Below, piece by piece: positions 1 to 11,011 of a stretch of DNA of 64,000 bases; within the stretch, counting starts at the first letter, position 1; each line of letters starts with the position of its first letter. The notes below the pieces were generated by a model that was not told the origin of the DNA, made no database searches, and saw only the letters and a program-made list of their open reading frames with translations. A program made the position numbers and the translations under genes. This stretch comes from Rhinopithecus roxellana (taxonomy: Eukaryota > Chordata > Mammalia > Primates > Cercopithecidae), in assembly GCF_007565055.1 (NCBI RefSeq), contig NC_044560.1, forward strand, positions 120,215,391 to 120,279,390. The letters are read 5' to 3'.

Positions 1-141
1 GGTGGTGGAGGTGCATGTCTGTGGTCCCAACTACTTGGGAGGCTGAGCTGGGAGGATCAGTTGAGCCTGGTAGGTCAAGGTTGCAGTGAGCCATGGTCAT
101 GCCACTGCACAACAGAGTGAGACCTGTGTCAACACACAGAA
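1..141 (+). mobile_element. Alu fragment (right-arm part)
   Basis: Alu right-arm sequence runs from the window edge and ends in a short A-rich tail. The left end is cut by the window. Confidence 0.85.
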
Positions 142-159
142 ATGTTTTCAGCATGCAGG

Positions 160-420
160 AAGGAGTGAACCAAGAAAAGAATCCTTAAAACCCACTATGA
201 TTTGTAAGCCTCTTACTTCAAGATGTCCATGGGTTCAGGCCGAACTCGTGTAGACCCTCAGTGTATTGATTTATGAGTTTGCCTGCAACTCCTGACTCCT
301 CAAAATGTGTAGAACCAAAATGTGACCACCTCAGGTGCGCCTCGTCAGGACCTCTGGAGACCGTGTAACCCCAGGCTTCGGTCACTCATCCTGGTTCACA
401 ATAAACCTCTTTAAACATGT
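160..420 (+). mobile_element. LTR-like fragment, family not named
   Basis: The stretch CTGACTCCTCAAAATGT, then GTCAGGACCTC and an AATAAA at about 400, has the layout of the 3' half of an old endogenous-retrovirus LTR. This is recognised by pattern only. No coding sequence is seen. Confidence 0.4.
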
Positions 421-659
421 GGCGGAATGTGGTGCTTACTGCCGACAGTTGTCAAGCTATAGGTATGGGTGTTAGTGTCCCACTGGGGATGGTTTAAAGT
501 ACAGCTACTTGTGGCAATAGCAAGCAGTTTCAAGAGATTCTCAAAGTCGGCAGGAGCGTGTGATTGCTGCATCATTTTAATGCTTCTCAGGGCCCCGATC
601 CTTTGAAAGCCCTCACATTCCTCAGACAGAAGTTCTTTCCTTTCCTCAATCTCCAGCCC

Positions 660-832
660 TATCTCTACAGCTATATCCACTTCAATATCCATTATTATCT
701 GTCTCAGTAAGTTGTCAACTCCAATGAGAACAAAGACTAGATCTGTGTTGGTTGCTGCCGCCTCGCACAAGGTCTGGCAAACAGGAGGCAATCAACAAAT
801 ATTTGTTGGTATAATCAGTCAATCAAACGACT
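660..832 (+). mobile_element. L2 3'-end fragment
   Basis: The diverged phrase with GTCTGGCAAACAGGAGGCAATCA and AAATATTTGTTG matches the conserved L2 3' end, which reads approximately CCTGGCACATAGTAGGCGCTCAATAAATATTTGTTG. Confidence 0.6.
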
Positions 833-1244
833 AATCTTCAGACAACAAAGGCTGTTTGTATCATCAGTGCTGGCAGCTGCCACGGAACAGAAACCTGTGA
901 TTTCCACGCCTGTCAGCAAAGGCACACATGGCTGGTGTTTCTTCAAGGACATCATTTTAAATGTACACATTTTAAGTTTTAATATGCCCTAAGGATGTGC
1001 CCAACCTGAATCCCCGGTGGGGTACAGCAGGCCTGCGTCCTCCGCCTGCTCGGCTCCTCTCCCCTCATCCTGCCCTGGGCCTTAGCAGCCTTCACTGGGG
1101 GTCTGGGAGGCAGGCAGACTCTGCCTGTTGCCATGGAAACTGCATCCAAGAGATGGGGAGGAGGCCGAGAGGCACTCAGAGGATGGAACTTTCCAGGCTG
1201 CGTGTGGGTTAGAATCCGGAGCTGCCATACGAATGAGTCCCCAT

Positions 1245-1248
<4 letters not shown>
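833..1248. other. Non-repeat sequence with an RFX site
   Basis: No interspersed repeat or exon is recognised. The right half is GC-richer and contains the X-box at 1127-1140. Short ORFs here have no protein-like composition. Confidence 0.5.
1127..1140. promoter_or_regulatory. RFX X-box-like site 1
   Basis: GTTGCCATGGAAAC is a perfect match to the palindromic RFX-family X-box GTTNCCATGGNAAC. The identical 14-mer recurs at 4019-4032, and a one-base variant in reverse orientation is at 7139-7152. Confidence 0.6.

Positions 1249-1299
<51 letters not shown>
1249..1299. repeat. (GT)n microsatellite
   Basis: About 25 uninterrupted GT units lie shortly before an Alu. Confidence 0.97.
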
Positions 1300-1300
<1 letters not shown>

Positions 1301-1317
1301 AGAGTGAATGAAAATAC

Positions 1318-1628
1318 AGCCGGGCATGGTGAGTCACGCCTGTAATCTCAGCACGTTGGGAGGCCGAGGCAGGAGGATCACCTGAGGTCAGGAGTTCAAG
1401 ACCAGCCTGGCCAACATGGTGAAAACCTGTCTCTACTAAAAATACAGGAATTAGCCGGGTGTGGTTGTGGGGCCTGTAATCCCAGTTACTTGGGAGGCTG
1501 AGGCAGGAGAATTGCTTGAACCCTGGAGGTGGAGGTTGCAGTGAGCCGAGATTGCGCCACTGCACTCCAGCCTGGGTGACAGAGCGAGACTCTGTCTCAA
1601 AAACAAAAAAAAGAAAAAGAAAAGAAAA
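1318..1628 (+). mobile_element. Alu (AluS-like)
   Basis: Full dimeric Alu with an A-rich tail, flanked by the short duplicated site AAAATAC. Confidence 0.95.
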
Positions 1629-1629
1629 T

Positions 1630-1790
1630 ACGGGATCATGGGCAAGTGACTTCACTCTTCTGAGCCTCAGTTTTCTCTTCTAAAACTGGGTAAACTTTTT
1701 TTTTTTTTAATCCGTAGGTTGTGGTGAGGATGACAGTGGAATGCTGCTTGTGAATCACTGGGCACTGTGCCTACCACAGCGTAGCCAGCA
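1630..1790 (+). mobile_element. MIR fragment
   Basis: The phrases GGGCAAGTGACTTCACTCTTC and GAGCCTCAGTTTTC match the MIR core. A T-run has expanded inside it. Confidence 0.6.
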
Positions 1791-1871
1791 TTTTTTTTTT
1801 CAATGTGTCCCCAACTTCACTTGCATCACATGGGGAGCATTAGGGAGATGGATGACTGAAAATGCAAAGCT

Positions 1872-2160
1872 GGCCGAGTGAGCTGGCTCATGCCCGTAAT
1901 CCCAGCACTTTGGGAGGCAGAGGTGGGAGGATCACTTGAGCTCAGGAGTTTGAGACCAGCCTGGGCAACATAGGAAGACCTTGTCTCTAGGAAAGAAAAA
2001 AAATTAGCCGGTGTAGTGGTACATGCCTGTAGTCCCAGCTACTTGGGAGGCTGAGGTGGGAAGCTTGCTGGAGCACAGGAGTTGAAGGCTGCAGTGAGCA
2101 CTTCAGCCTGAGTGACTGAGCAAGACTCTGACCAAAAAAAAAAAAAAAAAAAAAAAAAAA
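1872..2160 (+). mobile_element. Alu (older, J/S-like)
   Basis: Complete left and right arms end in a run of about 28 A. Confidence 0.93.
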
Positions 2161-2684
2161 GCACATCCTGGTTACCCTCCAGACAGACCTGAGAAGGTAA
2201 AGAACCCATCCCTGCCCCAACCTCCTGCCCACTATCTTGCCTTATTATATGCACAAATCCCCCCAGTCTCTGAAGTTACCTTCATTATTCTGTATCGTTT
2301 TCCTCCCCTCACTTCAGGGTAACCTCCGCTGCATGCAAATGGAGACTGTATTTTGTGGTCTCCTCTTGCTCTCCATCCAAGTGCCCAGCACGTAGTAGGC
2401 ACTTTATGTGTATGTGTTAGATGGACGGGTGGAAATATCACTGAGCTGTTTCCCTTGGAGAAGGGAAAGGTTCTGAAAGGCAAAGCCACCTAGGAAATAC
2501 AAATGGGGCAGACGGTGCTTTTATGGAGAAGCAAAGCATCAAGGGAGGAAGGCTGGGTGAGACTGCTGTCCAGAACTCAGAATTCAGGTAGTAGGAGAAT
2601 GTCTCTGTCTAGACCCAGAATCAAAAGAAGGGAACAGTAAAGTGGGAGGAGCAACCCGTGGGGACATGACTTACCAGGACGAGT
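2161..2684. other. Mostly unique sequence with an L2/MIR scrap
   Basis: Near 2380-2425 the phrase GTGCCCAGCACGTAGTAGGC is an L2/MIR-type tail. No gene, exon or strong regulatory motif is seen in the rest. Confidence 0.45.
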
Positions 2685-2926
2685 GAATCTCAGCTCACTG
2701 CAACCTCTGCCTCCCGGGTTCAAGCAGTTCTCCTGCCTCAGCCACCCGAGTAGCTGGGTGTGGTGGCAGGTGCCTGTAGTCCCATCTACTCAGGAGGCTG
2801 AGGCAGGAGAATTGCTTGAACCTGGGAGGCAGCGGTGAGCCGAGATCGTGCCATTGCACTCAAGAGTGGGCAACAAGAGTGAAACTCTGTCTCAATAAAT
2901 AAATGAATAAACAAACAAACAAATAC
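2685..2926. mobile_element. Fold-back (head-to-head) Alu chimera
   Basis: Minus-strand Alu sequence (2685 to about 2757) switches directly into plus-strand Alu sequence (about 2757-2905) at TAGCTGGGTGTGG. The two arms are complementary over about 70 nt, so the piece can fold on itself. Confidence 0.85.
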
Positions 2927-2934
2927 ACAGACTG

Positions 2935-3243
2935 ATTGGGCGTAGTGGCTCACACCTGTAATCCCAGCACTTTGGGAGACCCAGGCAGGCAGATCACCTG
3001 AGGTCAGGAGTTTGAGACCAGCCTGGCCAACATAGTGAAACCCCGTCTCTACTACAAACACCAAAATGTTTTGGGTGTAGTGGCGGGCACCTGTAGTCCC
3101 AGCTACTCAGGAGGCTAAGGCAGGAGAATCGCTTGAATCTGGGAGGAAGAAGTTGCAGTGAGCCTAGATTACACCATTGCACCCCAGCCTGGATGACAAG
3201 AGCAAAACTCCATCTCAAAAAAAAAATTTTTTTTTAATAAAAA
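2935..3243 (+). mobile_element. Alu
   Basis: Full-length dimeric Alu with a mixed A/T tail. Confidence 0.93.
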
Positions 3244-4643
3244 TAAAATGGCGGGGAGGGCATCTGACAATACGATACGCTTAGAATTATTCATGAAGGA
3301 ATGCGTAACAGATGCGGCTTCCGGGAGGGGTGTCGGCTGCCTTGGGATGAGGGCATGGTGTTTAATTTTCATTACACAATGTTTCCCCCAAAAATTATTT
3401 CAGTCGCAGAGTGAAAATCACATCTTAAAATGTAATTTTGACTCTGCGAATGTGTCACCGCTTCAAAATGAAGGAAATTAAATCCAAAACAATATGGGTT
3501 GCTTTACTTGTCTCCGCAGAACTTATCAAAGCCTGTCTTCATATTACATATGGGGGGTCCCCGAGTGTTTTGTGCGGCACCCCTATCTAAGCCAACCCTA
3601 TTCAAGAGGCACTGCCGGTGTTTTCTTCATCAGTACTGTCTCCCTAGAACAATGCCAGCAGCTGGAAATAGATATAGCATTAATATATTCCTAAAACTAT
3701 CCATGTGAGTCATCTATATCGATCGAATTGATCTTTGTGCAAAAGTTAAATGGTTTAATGAACAAAGAAGTAAAAGGGAGGACCGATGTCATTTCTGTCA
3801 CCGGTCATTTCCGGCGAGCTGAGGTTTCTACCAGAGGCTGCAGAGACCCCCCCGCATAGGCCTGTTGCCCTGCCCTGTTCCGCAAACACCCCTGTCTGAG
3901 GATGCATTTTAACTGCATCAAAGTCGTGAGTGGACTGCGAATGCGCCCGCCCCCCACCCCATTCCCACCTGGTTCCTGGGAGGCTCAGTCCCCTCAGACA
4001 TCTCACCTGGCGACAGCTGTTGCCATGGAAACCGCGGGGAAGCGGAGGGGCTGCGCCAGCGCGGGAGGGATGCGGGGCCTGGACTTTTCTAGGCTCAGGG
4101 CTTAGCCTGTGCATGCCTGCGGGTTCAGATCCCAGGCCTCACCGCGGGGGCTCCGTAAAGACTTGGGGGTGGGTACGCAGAAGAGGGGCTGGGGGAGGCC
4201 TCTTCTCCTCCACCCTGAACCCTCCATGGGCCTAGGGGCTAACCCAGGCTGGGTCCAAGGCAGCGTTTGCCAAGGGGGCCCTAAGCCCGCGCCCTCACTG
4301 CAGAATCACCCGCAAGGCGGATTAAACACGCGACTCCCGGGCGACACCTTAGAAAAATGTTTCTGGAGTCTTTCACGTGTGTCCTCACGCCAGTCGTTTC
4401 TATCTTATTTTCTCCAAATAACTTGTCTGGGCCTGAAATCCTTTTTTATTTTTTATTATTTTTTTAATTCCTTTATCTGTGGTTCCCCATCCTTGCTGAG
4501 TGTTGGTGAGTTTCCTGAGCAGAGATGTGTCGGTCTTCATGGCTGTGCTCTCACTGCCTTCAACAGATCTTGGCACAGGCAGGGCCTCAGTGCACACGAC
4601 CTGACTGCAGTGAATGAATGAATGGGTTCCGGCTTTCCCGTGC
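3244..4643. other. Non-repeat, partly CpG-rich segment
   Basis: About 1.4 kb without a recognisable interspersed repeat, which is unusual here. It is GC-rich with many CpGs between about 3900 and 4330, around an X-box. Several short ORFs exist but have low-complexity, proline/glycine-rich translations with no domain. It may be a conserved regulatory element. No promoter or exon can be proved from sequence. Confidence 0.45.
4019..4032. promoter_or_regulatory. RFX X-box-like site 2
   Basis: Exact GTTGCCATGGAAAC in CpG-rich context. The flanks partly resemble those of the 1127 copy: a purine-rich stretch, then a GGA(A/C)TTT(T)C(C/T)A-type box about 55 nt downstream. Confidence 0.6.
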
Positions 4644-4941
4644 TTTTTTTTTTTTTTTTTTTTTTTTTTGAGATGGAGTCTTGCTCTGTCTCCCCAGCTG
4701 GAGTGCAGGGTCTCAATCTCGGCTCACTACAGCCTTCACCTCCCGGGTTCAAGCTATTCTCCCACCTGTAGCTGGGATTACAGGTGCATGCCACCATGCC
4801 TGGCTAATTTTTGTGTTTTTAGTAGAGGTGGAGTTTCATCGTGTTGTCCAGGCTGGTCTTGAACTCCTGACCTCAAGTGATCCACCCGCCTCAGCCTCTG
4901 AAAGTGCTGGGATTACAGATGTGAGCCACCGTGCTCTGCAT
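4644..4941 (-). mobile_element. Alu
   Basis: Reverse-complement Alu: T-run, GAGATGGAGTCTTGCTCTG, then the head in reverse. It has a small deletion in the right arm. Confidence 0.93.
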
Positions 4942-5189
4942 GGTGTTCTATCATAATTTCACAGGAGGGGGTTGGAATGGAGCCTATTTTCTGGTTTCTT
5001 TTGGCCACCAAGGGAAGTAAAATTAATCCTGACTCCTACCCACTTCTTCACCTTCCTCCCCGAAGGGAGGACTCAGGCTTCAGGTCAGGGATGGGGCACT
5101 GAGTGGAGATCTGGGTTCTCACCGTGGGTCTGCAGGTGCCGGGCACACGCTCGCCTCTCTTACACCGGTGACACGGCGTGGATTTGGGT

Positions 5190-5350
5190 CTGGGCTGGGC
5201 CACCCATTAGCAGTGCATCTCAGGGCCGGTCACTTAACCACCCCGTGCGTCAGTTTCCTCATCTGTAAAATGGGCATAACAATAATGTCCACCCTGTAGG
5301 GTCATTGTGAGGACTGAGAGGGAAACACGGGTGAGCACGCAACATGGAGC
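5190..5350 (+). mobile_element. MIR fragment
   Basis: CACTTAACCACC, CAGTTTCCTCATCTGTAAAA and GGGTCATTGTGAGGA match the well-conserved MIR core in order. Confidence 0.75.
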
Positions 5351-5449
5351 TCACACGGGATGGTTCTCGGTAAGAGTCAAAATACTTAGAGTTCATGGTT
5401 TTTCATTTCATCAACATATCTTCTTCATGTACATATACATTTCAATGAT

Positions 5450-5672
5450 TCTAGATTGGGAGTGATTTTGTGCCCCAGGGGACATTTGGCAATGCCTGGA
5501 GGCATTTTTGGTTGTCACAACTGGGTGGGAGGCATTGACACTCGCATGTCATGGGTAGAAGCCAGGGTAGCTGCTCAACATCCCACAAATGCACAACGCA
5601 GAGCCGTTACCAAGAGTCACCCAGCCCCACGTGCCAATAGTGCCGAGTTTGCGAATCCCTGGTATGTGTACA
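5450..5672 (+). mobile_element. MER20 (hAT-Charlie) copy 1
   Basis: GGGGACATTTGGCAATG, TTTTTGGTTGTCACAACTGG and CAATAGTGCCGAG match the MER20 consensus end to end. Confidence 0.75.
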
Positions 5673-5805
5673 TCACATTTATAATAGTCTAAAGCAGGGA
5701 GAAATAAATAAATATTATATGAGCCACAAATATTTAAAGTTTTCTTGTATCTATGTTAATAAAGTAAAAAAGAAACAGGTAAAAATAATTTGAAGGCTGT
5801 ATCTT

Positions 5806-6111
5806 GGCCGGGCGTGGTGGCTCATGACTGTAATCCCAGCACTTTGGGAGGCTGAGATGGGTGGATCAACCTGAGCTCAGGAGTTCGAGACCAGCCTGGC
5901 CAACATGGTGAAACCTTGTCTGTACTAAAAATACAAAAATTAGCTGGGCATAGTGGCGGGCACCTGTAGTCCCAGCTACTCAGGAGGCTGAAGCAGGAGA
6001 ATCACTTGAACTCAGAAGGCGAAGGTTGCAGAAAGCCGAGATCACACCACTGCACTCCAGCCTGAGTGACAGAGCCAGACTCCATCTCAAAAAAAAAAAA
6101 AAAAAAAAAAA
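5806..6111 (+). mobile_element. Alu
   Basis: Full dimer from GGCCGGGCG to a 22-A tail. Confidence 0.95.
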
Positions 6112-6121
6112 ATCCACTTGT

Positions 6122-6407
6122 GGCTAGGTGTGGTGGCTCACGCCTATAATCCCAGCACTTTGGGAGGTTGAGGCAGGTGGATCATTTAAGGTCAGGAGTT
6201 CCAGACCAGCCTGACCAATATGGTAAAACCCCATCTCTACTAAAAATTCAAAAATTAGCCAGCATGGCAGCATGCACCTGCAGTCCCAGCTGCTTGGGAG
6301 GCTGAGACACGAGAATTCCTCGAACCCAGGAGGCAGAGGTTGCAGTGAGTCAAGGCAACAGGGCAAGACTCGGTCTCAAAATAAATAAATAAATAATAAA
6401 AATTAAA
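6122..6407 (+). mobile_element. Alu
   Basis: Second tandem Alu with a shortened right arm and an AAATAAAT-rich tail. Confidence 0.93.
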
Positions 6408-8304
6408 ATTCACTTGTAACTGCTGCTAATCCAAGTGTGTAATCAGGGGAAGTCAAATCTGTGCTCTTAAGCTGTAATCCTCAAGCTTGGCCCAAATAAA
6501 CTCTGAAATTAATTTTGCCTCATCTTCTTCCTTTTAGGTTGAAAGGATAGAGATAGGGATAGAGACACACACACATGTGCATACGTATTTTACCGTAATC
6601 TACGTGTACATAGATAGTACCATGCAGAACAAAATTTTCTGTAGTTTTGTCTTTTGACATCAGAAAGCACAGCTCTAAAAACTACTAAGAAAAAAATATA
6701 TCAGGGTAAAAAGAAAAAGAGTGGCAGATTGTGACAGTGAATGGAATACTTTGCACAAAATATTTTGTTTCTGGATGTCCAGGTCATAGCCAGGAATTGA
6801 CATTTCGACAAGCCCCCGCCTGAATCAGGTGACCGCCTTGGTGGTAGACCCCAGGCAGGCAGGCAGGGAGTCCTGGGATCCTCCCAACAGCCCTGCTAGC
6901 TAGGGATGGTGATCGTACCCACTGCAGAAGAGTGGACCAAGGCGTCAGAGGGGAAAGCAATGATCAAAGATCAGATTGTGCCTCTCCATCTCTTCCCAAA
7001 TAATAAATACAGGTGTTTATTGAACGCCTGCTCTGTGCCCACACAGGGCTTTCACATCCATTCATCGTGTGCTCAAGGGCATGGAAAATTCCAGCCTGCA
7101 AGCCTTTCTTGCCCCGTCCCGTCCCCCACACTGCAGTGGTTTCCATAGCAACAGTCTTGGTCACAAACATCCCTTGAGTCCCCTGAAAGGAAGAAGGAGT
7201 AGTTGATGTTGGAATAGGCTGGGCTGAGGGTGGTGGGACGAGAGGAAGGGCTTGAATTCTGCGATTCCCACCCCACCCCGTGTTCCCAGTTCACTCAAGC
7301 CTTTAGGGTTCGTTCAAGGTCTCCTCAATGGGGTTTTCGTAGAAGAACAAAAAAGGACCTGGGCATGCAAGCAGCTGCTGGCTCAAAAAAAAAAAAAAAA
7401 TAGAAATCCCGGGTTCTCCATGGAGCAGCTGCCACAGACGCCTGTGACACCCCCAGCATCTATGCCCACCTTTCAGTCGCGCCTCATTCCTCCTTCAACA
7501 CAAGTTGATAGAGAGCGTGTTATGTGCCAGGGACAATGTTAGGCGCTCAAGCATAATTTAAAAATGTGCTATGACGAATAAAAACTGGTCTGTAAAAGAC
7601 TCAAGTATCTTCCCCCTCAAGAAAACACAAATGCATGGGGCCCTCTTATTCTTACTTCAAAAGATGTGGGGCCCCTGTTTTCTGGCACCTGGGAACCCCA
7701 AACACCTGGAGGAACTAGGAGGAAATGAATGAAACCAAAGACTCAACCATCACCCAGGACCCAGTTTACATTACTTCTGAGATCGGCAGAGTGGGGGAAA
7801 GTGGCCGGTGGAGACTGTTGGGGAGACACGTTCAGAAATGAACTGCTGTCGATTGCAAGATGCCGCGATGATTCATCCCAACTCAAAAATCTCAGGACAG
7901 GTGCTTCCCAGTTGAACGTTTGATGGCTGGAGAGATTCTCAATAATTGCGCACGGCAGAAAAACAAGCAGATGGTCTGTGGAACGCGCAGCTTGAGCTAA
8001 TGTTTGTTTCTTTTTTCTCTTCCATGAAATTGCATAAACTGTCAATGTTTTCTTCTAATGATTATGGGCCTTTTCACAGATCACTTTTTTCCAAAAGCAT
8101 GCCCATCCTGGCTGTAAAATATCACGGTCCTCAATAGATGGTGGCAGTTTAGAGGGAAGAGTTTGTGCAGAAGGCCATGGAGAATAAACTTAAGGTGTTT
8201 GTCTTCAGAGAGAGTTTATGTCATTACTCCTAGCAGAATGAATACAGGCTGAAGAATTAAAAGAGAATGACAAAAACCCACACAGATAGGTGTTCTGAAA
8301 TACA
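6408..8304. other. Largely unique sequence
   Basis: 1.9 kb with only scraps of MIR (about 7000-7070, TTATTGAACGCCTGCTCTGTGC; about 7500-7550, GTTATGTGCCAGGGACAATG). It contains the third RFX-like site. No splice-flanked ORF or known protein was found. Confidence 0.5.
7139..7152 (-). promoter_or_regulatory. RFX X-box-like site 3 (inverted)
   Basis: GTTTCCATAGCAAC, which reads GTTGCTATGGAAAC on the minus strand, differs by one base from sites 1 and 2. Confidence 0.5.
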
Positions 8305-8613
8305 GGCCAGGTGCAGTGGTTCACACCTGTAATCTATGTACTTTGGGTGGCCCAGGTGGGTGGATCACCTGAGGTCAGGAGTCGGAGACTAGCCTAGCCA
8401 ACATGGTGAAACCTGTCTCTACCAAAAAGTACAAAAAAAAAAAAAAAAATTAGCCAGGCATCGTCGTGTGCGCCTGTAATCCCAGCTACTCAGGAGGCTG
8501 AGGCAGGAGAATCACTTGAACCTGGGAGGCGGAGGTTGCAGTGAGCCGAGATCATGCCACTGCACTCCAGCCTGGGCAACAGAGCGAGGACTCTGTCTCA
8601 AAAAAAAAAAAAA
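8305..8613 (+). mobile_element. Alu
   Basis: Full Alu whose tail has grown into the purine tract that follows. Confidence 0.93.
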
Positions 8614-8808
8614 CAAGACAACAACAAAGAAAGAAAAAAAAAGAAAGGAAGGAAGGAGGGAGGGAGGGAGGAAGGAAAGGAAGGAAGGAAGAAGGAAGGA
8701 AGAAGGAAGGAGGACGGACAGAAGGAAGGAAGGAGGGAGGGAGGGAGGGAGGGAGGGAGGGAGGGAGGGAGGGAGGGAGGGAGGGAAGGAAGGAAAAGAA
8801 AGAGAGAG

Positions 8809-8839
<31 letters not shown>

Positions 8840-8864
8840 AAAGAAGAGAGAAAGAAAGAAAGAT
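8614..8864 (+). repeat. Purine-only (GGAA/GGGA/GA)n tract
   Basis: About 250 nt almost entirely of A and G on the plus strand: GGAA, GGGA and GAAA units. ORFs here (KEGR repeats) are artefacts of the microsatellite. It arose from the tail of the preceding Alu. Confidence 0.95.
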
Positions 8865-9459
8865 TGTTAGGGAAACAGGAGCACAGGAGAGCCAGGGTGA
8901 CACCATTTTAAAATCAACTCCACCTTAAAACTAGCAAGGTACCTTCCTTGCCAGTCATGCGCCACAGTCCTCAGATGTTTACAGCTAAGGGAGCAGCTAG
9001 CAGCTTAATAACACCTGCAAAACAAACGTCTACCACAACAAAATGTCCAGATGTCCTGATATCACATAACAGTATTTGCTTTTAAGATGATTAAATGGTG
9101 AGACCTAGGCTTTTAAAAAAAAGATGATTATAGTTATGTTTTGATGCATTTTCACACTAAAATGCCAAGGATAGCTTTCTTTCCATCAGCAAAGTATTTA
9201 ATAAAACATTTTGTCCCGCTGCCAACCCACCCACATGCAGACATAGCTCAGCCTTTACACAAGGCTCCTACATAAGAGTTTAAAACCAAGACGGCGAGTT
9301 CCTTCTCTTGTTTTCTGAGGACGCCCTGCCCTGTAACTGAGCAGCTCAATAAACAGTCTCTGCTCACCGCACTCTTGAGACTCACCTTGAACTCCTTCCC
9401 ATAACAGATCCACGAACCTTTTCTTGGGGTCTGGATCAAGACCCCTTTCTCCGGCAACA
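8865..9459 (+). mobile_element. Solo ERV LTR (ERV1-like)
   Basis: About 595 bp bounded by TGTTAGGG and GGCAACA, the terminal TG...CA inverted repeat of a retroviral LTR. It has AATAAA at about 9349, followed by a GT/CT-rich region ending in CTTTCTCCGGCAACA. Flanking 4-mers are AGAT and AAAT, so the target duplication is imperfect. No internal retroviral genes lie next to it, so it is a solo LTR. The subfamily is not named. Confidence 0.65.
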
Positions 9460-9533
9460 AAATCGCGCGGCGTGTACTCTGTTGAGCCCAGGTGCCTTGT
9501 GCTCACGATCATGTTTGTGAAATCGATGCATGT

Positions 9534-9821
9534 GGCCGGGCACGGTGACTCACCTGGCCTTGGGAGGCCGAGGCGGGCGAGTCACCTGAGGTCGGGAGTT
9601 CGAGACCAGCCTGACCAATATGGAGAAACCCCATCTCTATTAAAAATACAAAATTAGCCGGGCGTGGTGGTGGACGCCTGTAATCCCAGCTACTCGGGAG
9701 GCTGAGGGGGGAGAATTGCTTGAACCCAGGAGGCGGAGGTTGCAGTGAGCAGAGATCGTGCCACTGCACTCCAGCCTGGGCAACAAGAGCAAAACTCCAT
9801 CTCAAAACAAAAAAAAAATAA
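9534..9821 (+). mobile_element. Alu with target-site duplication
   Basis: Alu with a short internal deletion in the left arm, flanked by AAATCGATGCATGT and its diverged copy AAATTGACGCACGT. Confidence 0.95.
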
Positions 9822-9984
9822 ATTGACGCACGTGAGCGTGTGTGCCTGTGGGGTTGTTCCACGTTGTTGGGACCGTTTGCTTCATTGTTGTGTAATTTTC
9901 CCTGGCATGAATGTATTTTCCATGTATTTATGTGTTCTATGTCACACATACTCTTTTGAGGACTAGTGATCTCAGATCCACAGT

Positions 9985-10330
9985 GTTGATTTTTTACATT
10001 TTATACACCTGTGTCACAACCAGCTGGTAAGGATACAGAACATCCCAGCATGCCACCAATTTCCACCTACCCCTCCCCGTGCTGTAGCCCTGTGCTCCTC
10101 TCAGCCCCAGATGCAACATTTTTCCGATTTCTGTCATCACTGATTGCTTTGCCTGTTCCGGGACTTCCTGCAAGTGGAAACATACACTGTACACATACTA
10201 TACGTATATGCACACATACATTCTTACATGCGTTTAGAATTAGTTTATGTGTACGTGGGGACATACATGCATATATTTTTTATCTGCATGTAGGATCACT
10301 GTGAATGTGACACATGATCCATCTGTTACA
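9985..10330 (+). mobile_element. L1M-type 3' UTR fragment
   Basis: The order CACCAATTTCC...GATTTCTGTCATCACTGATTGCTTTGCCTGTTC...GACTTCCTGCAAGTGGAA is typical of old L1 3' ends. Confidence 0.55.
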
Positions 10331-10589
10331 GGCATGAGGTCAATGACTCAAACACCCACCGGCAGGCTTGCCGCACGTGTTGTGATTTTTACCATGTGAA
10401 CTGCTCTTGCCAAAATCCTGAACTAAACAAAGAGATGTCTCCTCCTGATCTATTGTAGTATCGAAGTTTTGAGAAGTTCTGCATGTATTAAAGTTGGCAA
10501 AGAATCCTTTCTATGTGCATGCAAAGTGAATTGCTGATTGTAACATAATGTAGCTGACGAGAAGCAGGGTTTTCGCTTGCACTCGTGTC

Positions 10590-10785
10590 TAGCAGGAGGC
10601 TGATGAGTTCCAGAGGACTCACGACACTTGGCCAGGACAGATGGTTTCCAGGTTACAGCGCCCTCGCATCCAGGGATCCTGAGAGCTTCATGCACCCCCC
10701 AGTCTGTGTGGCAGTCAAAGATGCCTCCAGAGTTTTCAGAATCGCCCCACAGAGGAAGCGACATTTCCGTTAAGAACCACAATCT
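10590..10785 (-). mobile_element. MER20 copy 2 (diverged)
   Basis: GTGGCAGTCAAAGATGCCTCC and CCGTTAAGAACCAC correspond to the MER20 reverse complement. The left half is weak. Confidence 0.5.
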
Positions 10786-10819
10786 GCAACGGGAGTGGCA
10801 AGCTTATCCTGTACCAGGT

Positions 10820-11000
10820 AACAAAGCAAACATTTAAGGTCTTTGTTGCAACTACTTACCTCTGCCACTGTAGGCCAAAAGCAGCCATAGACATGATGCA
10901 ATCAAATGGTTGTGGATGTGTGCCCACCATGTGATATTTACGACATCAGGTGGCCATTGGATTTGGCCAGTGGGCAAGAGTTTGCTGACCCCTGCTCTAA
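10820..11000 (+). mobile_element. MER5A-like (hAT-Charlie) fragment
   Basis: CAACTACTTACCTCTGCC, GCAGCCATAGACA and GTTTGCTGACCCCTGCTCTA match the MER5A consensus. Confidence 0.7.
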
Positions 11001-11011
11001 AGTACTTTTAG

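Noticed and set aside
411..791. 126-codon minus-strand ORF
   Set aside because: Covers an L2 fragment and LTR-like sequence, with no recognisable family.
1249..1299. CRISPR-like or tandem functional array
   Set aside because: Simple dinucleotide microsatellite. No CRISPR array exists in this vertebrate sequence.
3755..4235. ORFs in the CpG-rich segment at 3.8-4.2 kb
   Set aside because: Overlapping ORFs in opposite strands with Pro/Gly/Arg-rich composition, no domain, no splice signals.
8516..8928. Lys/Glu/Arg/Gly-rich and Ser/Pro/Leu-rich ORFs
   Set aside because: Translations of a purine microsatellite in several frames on both strands.
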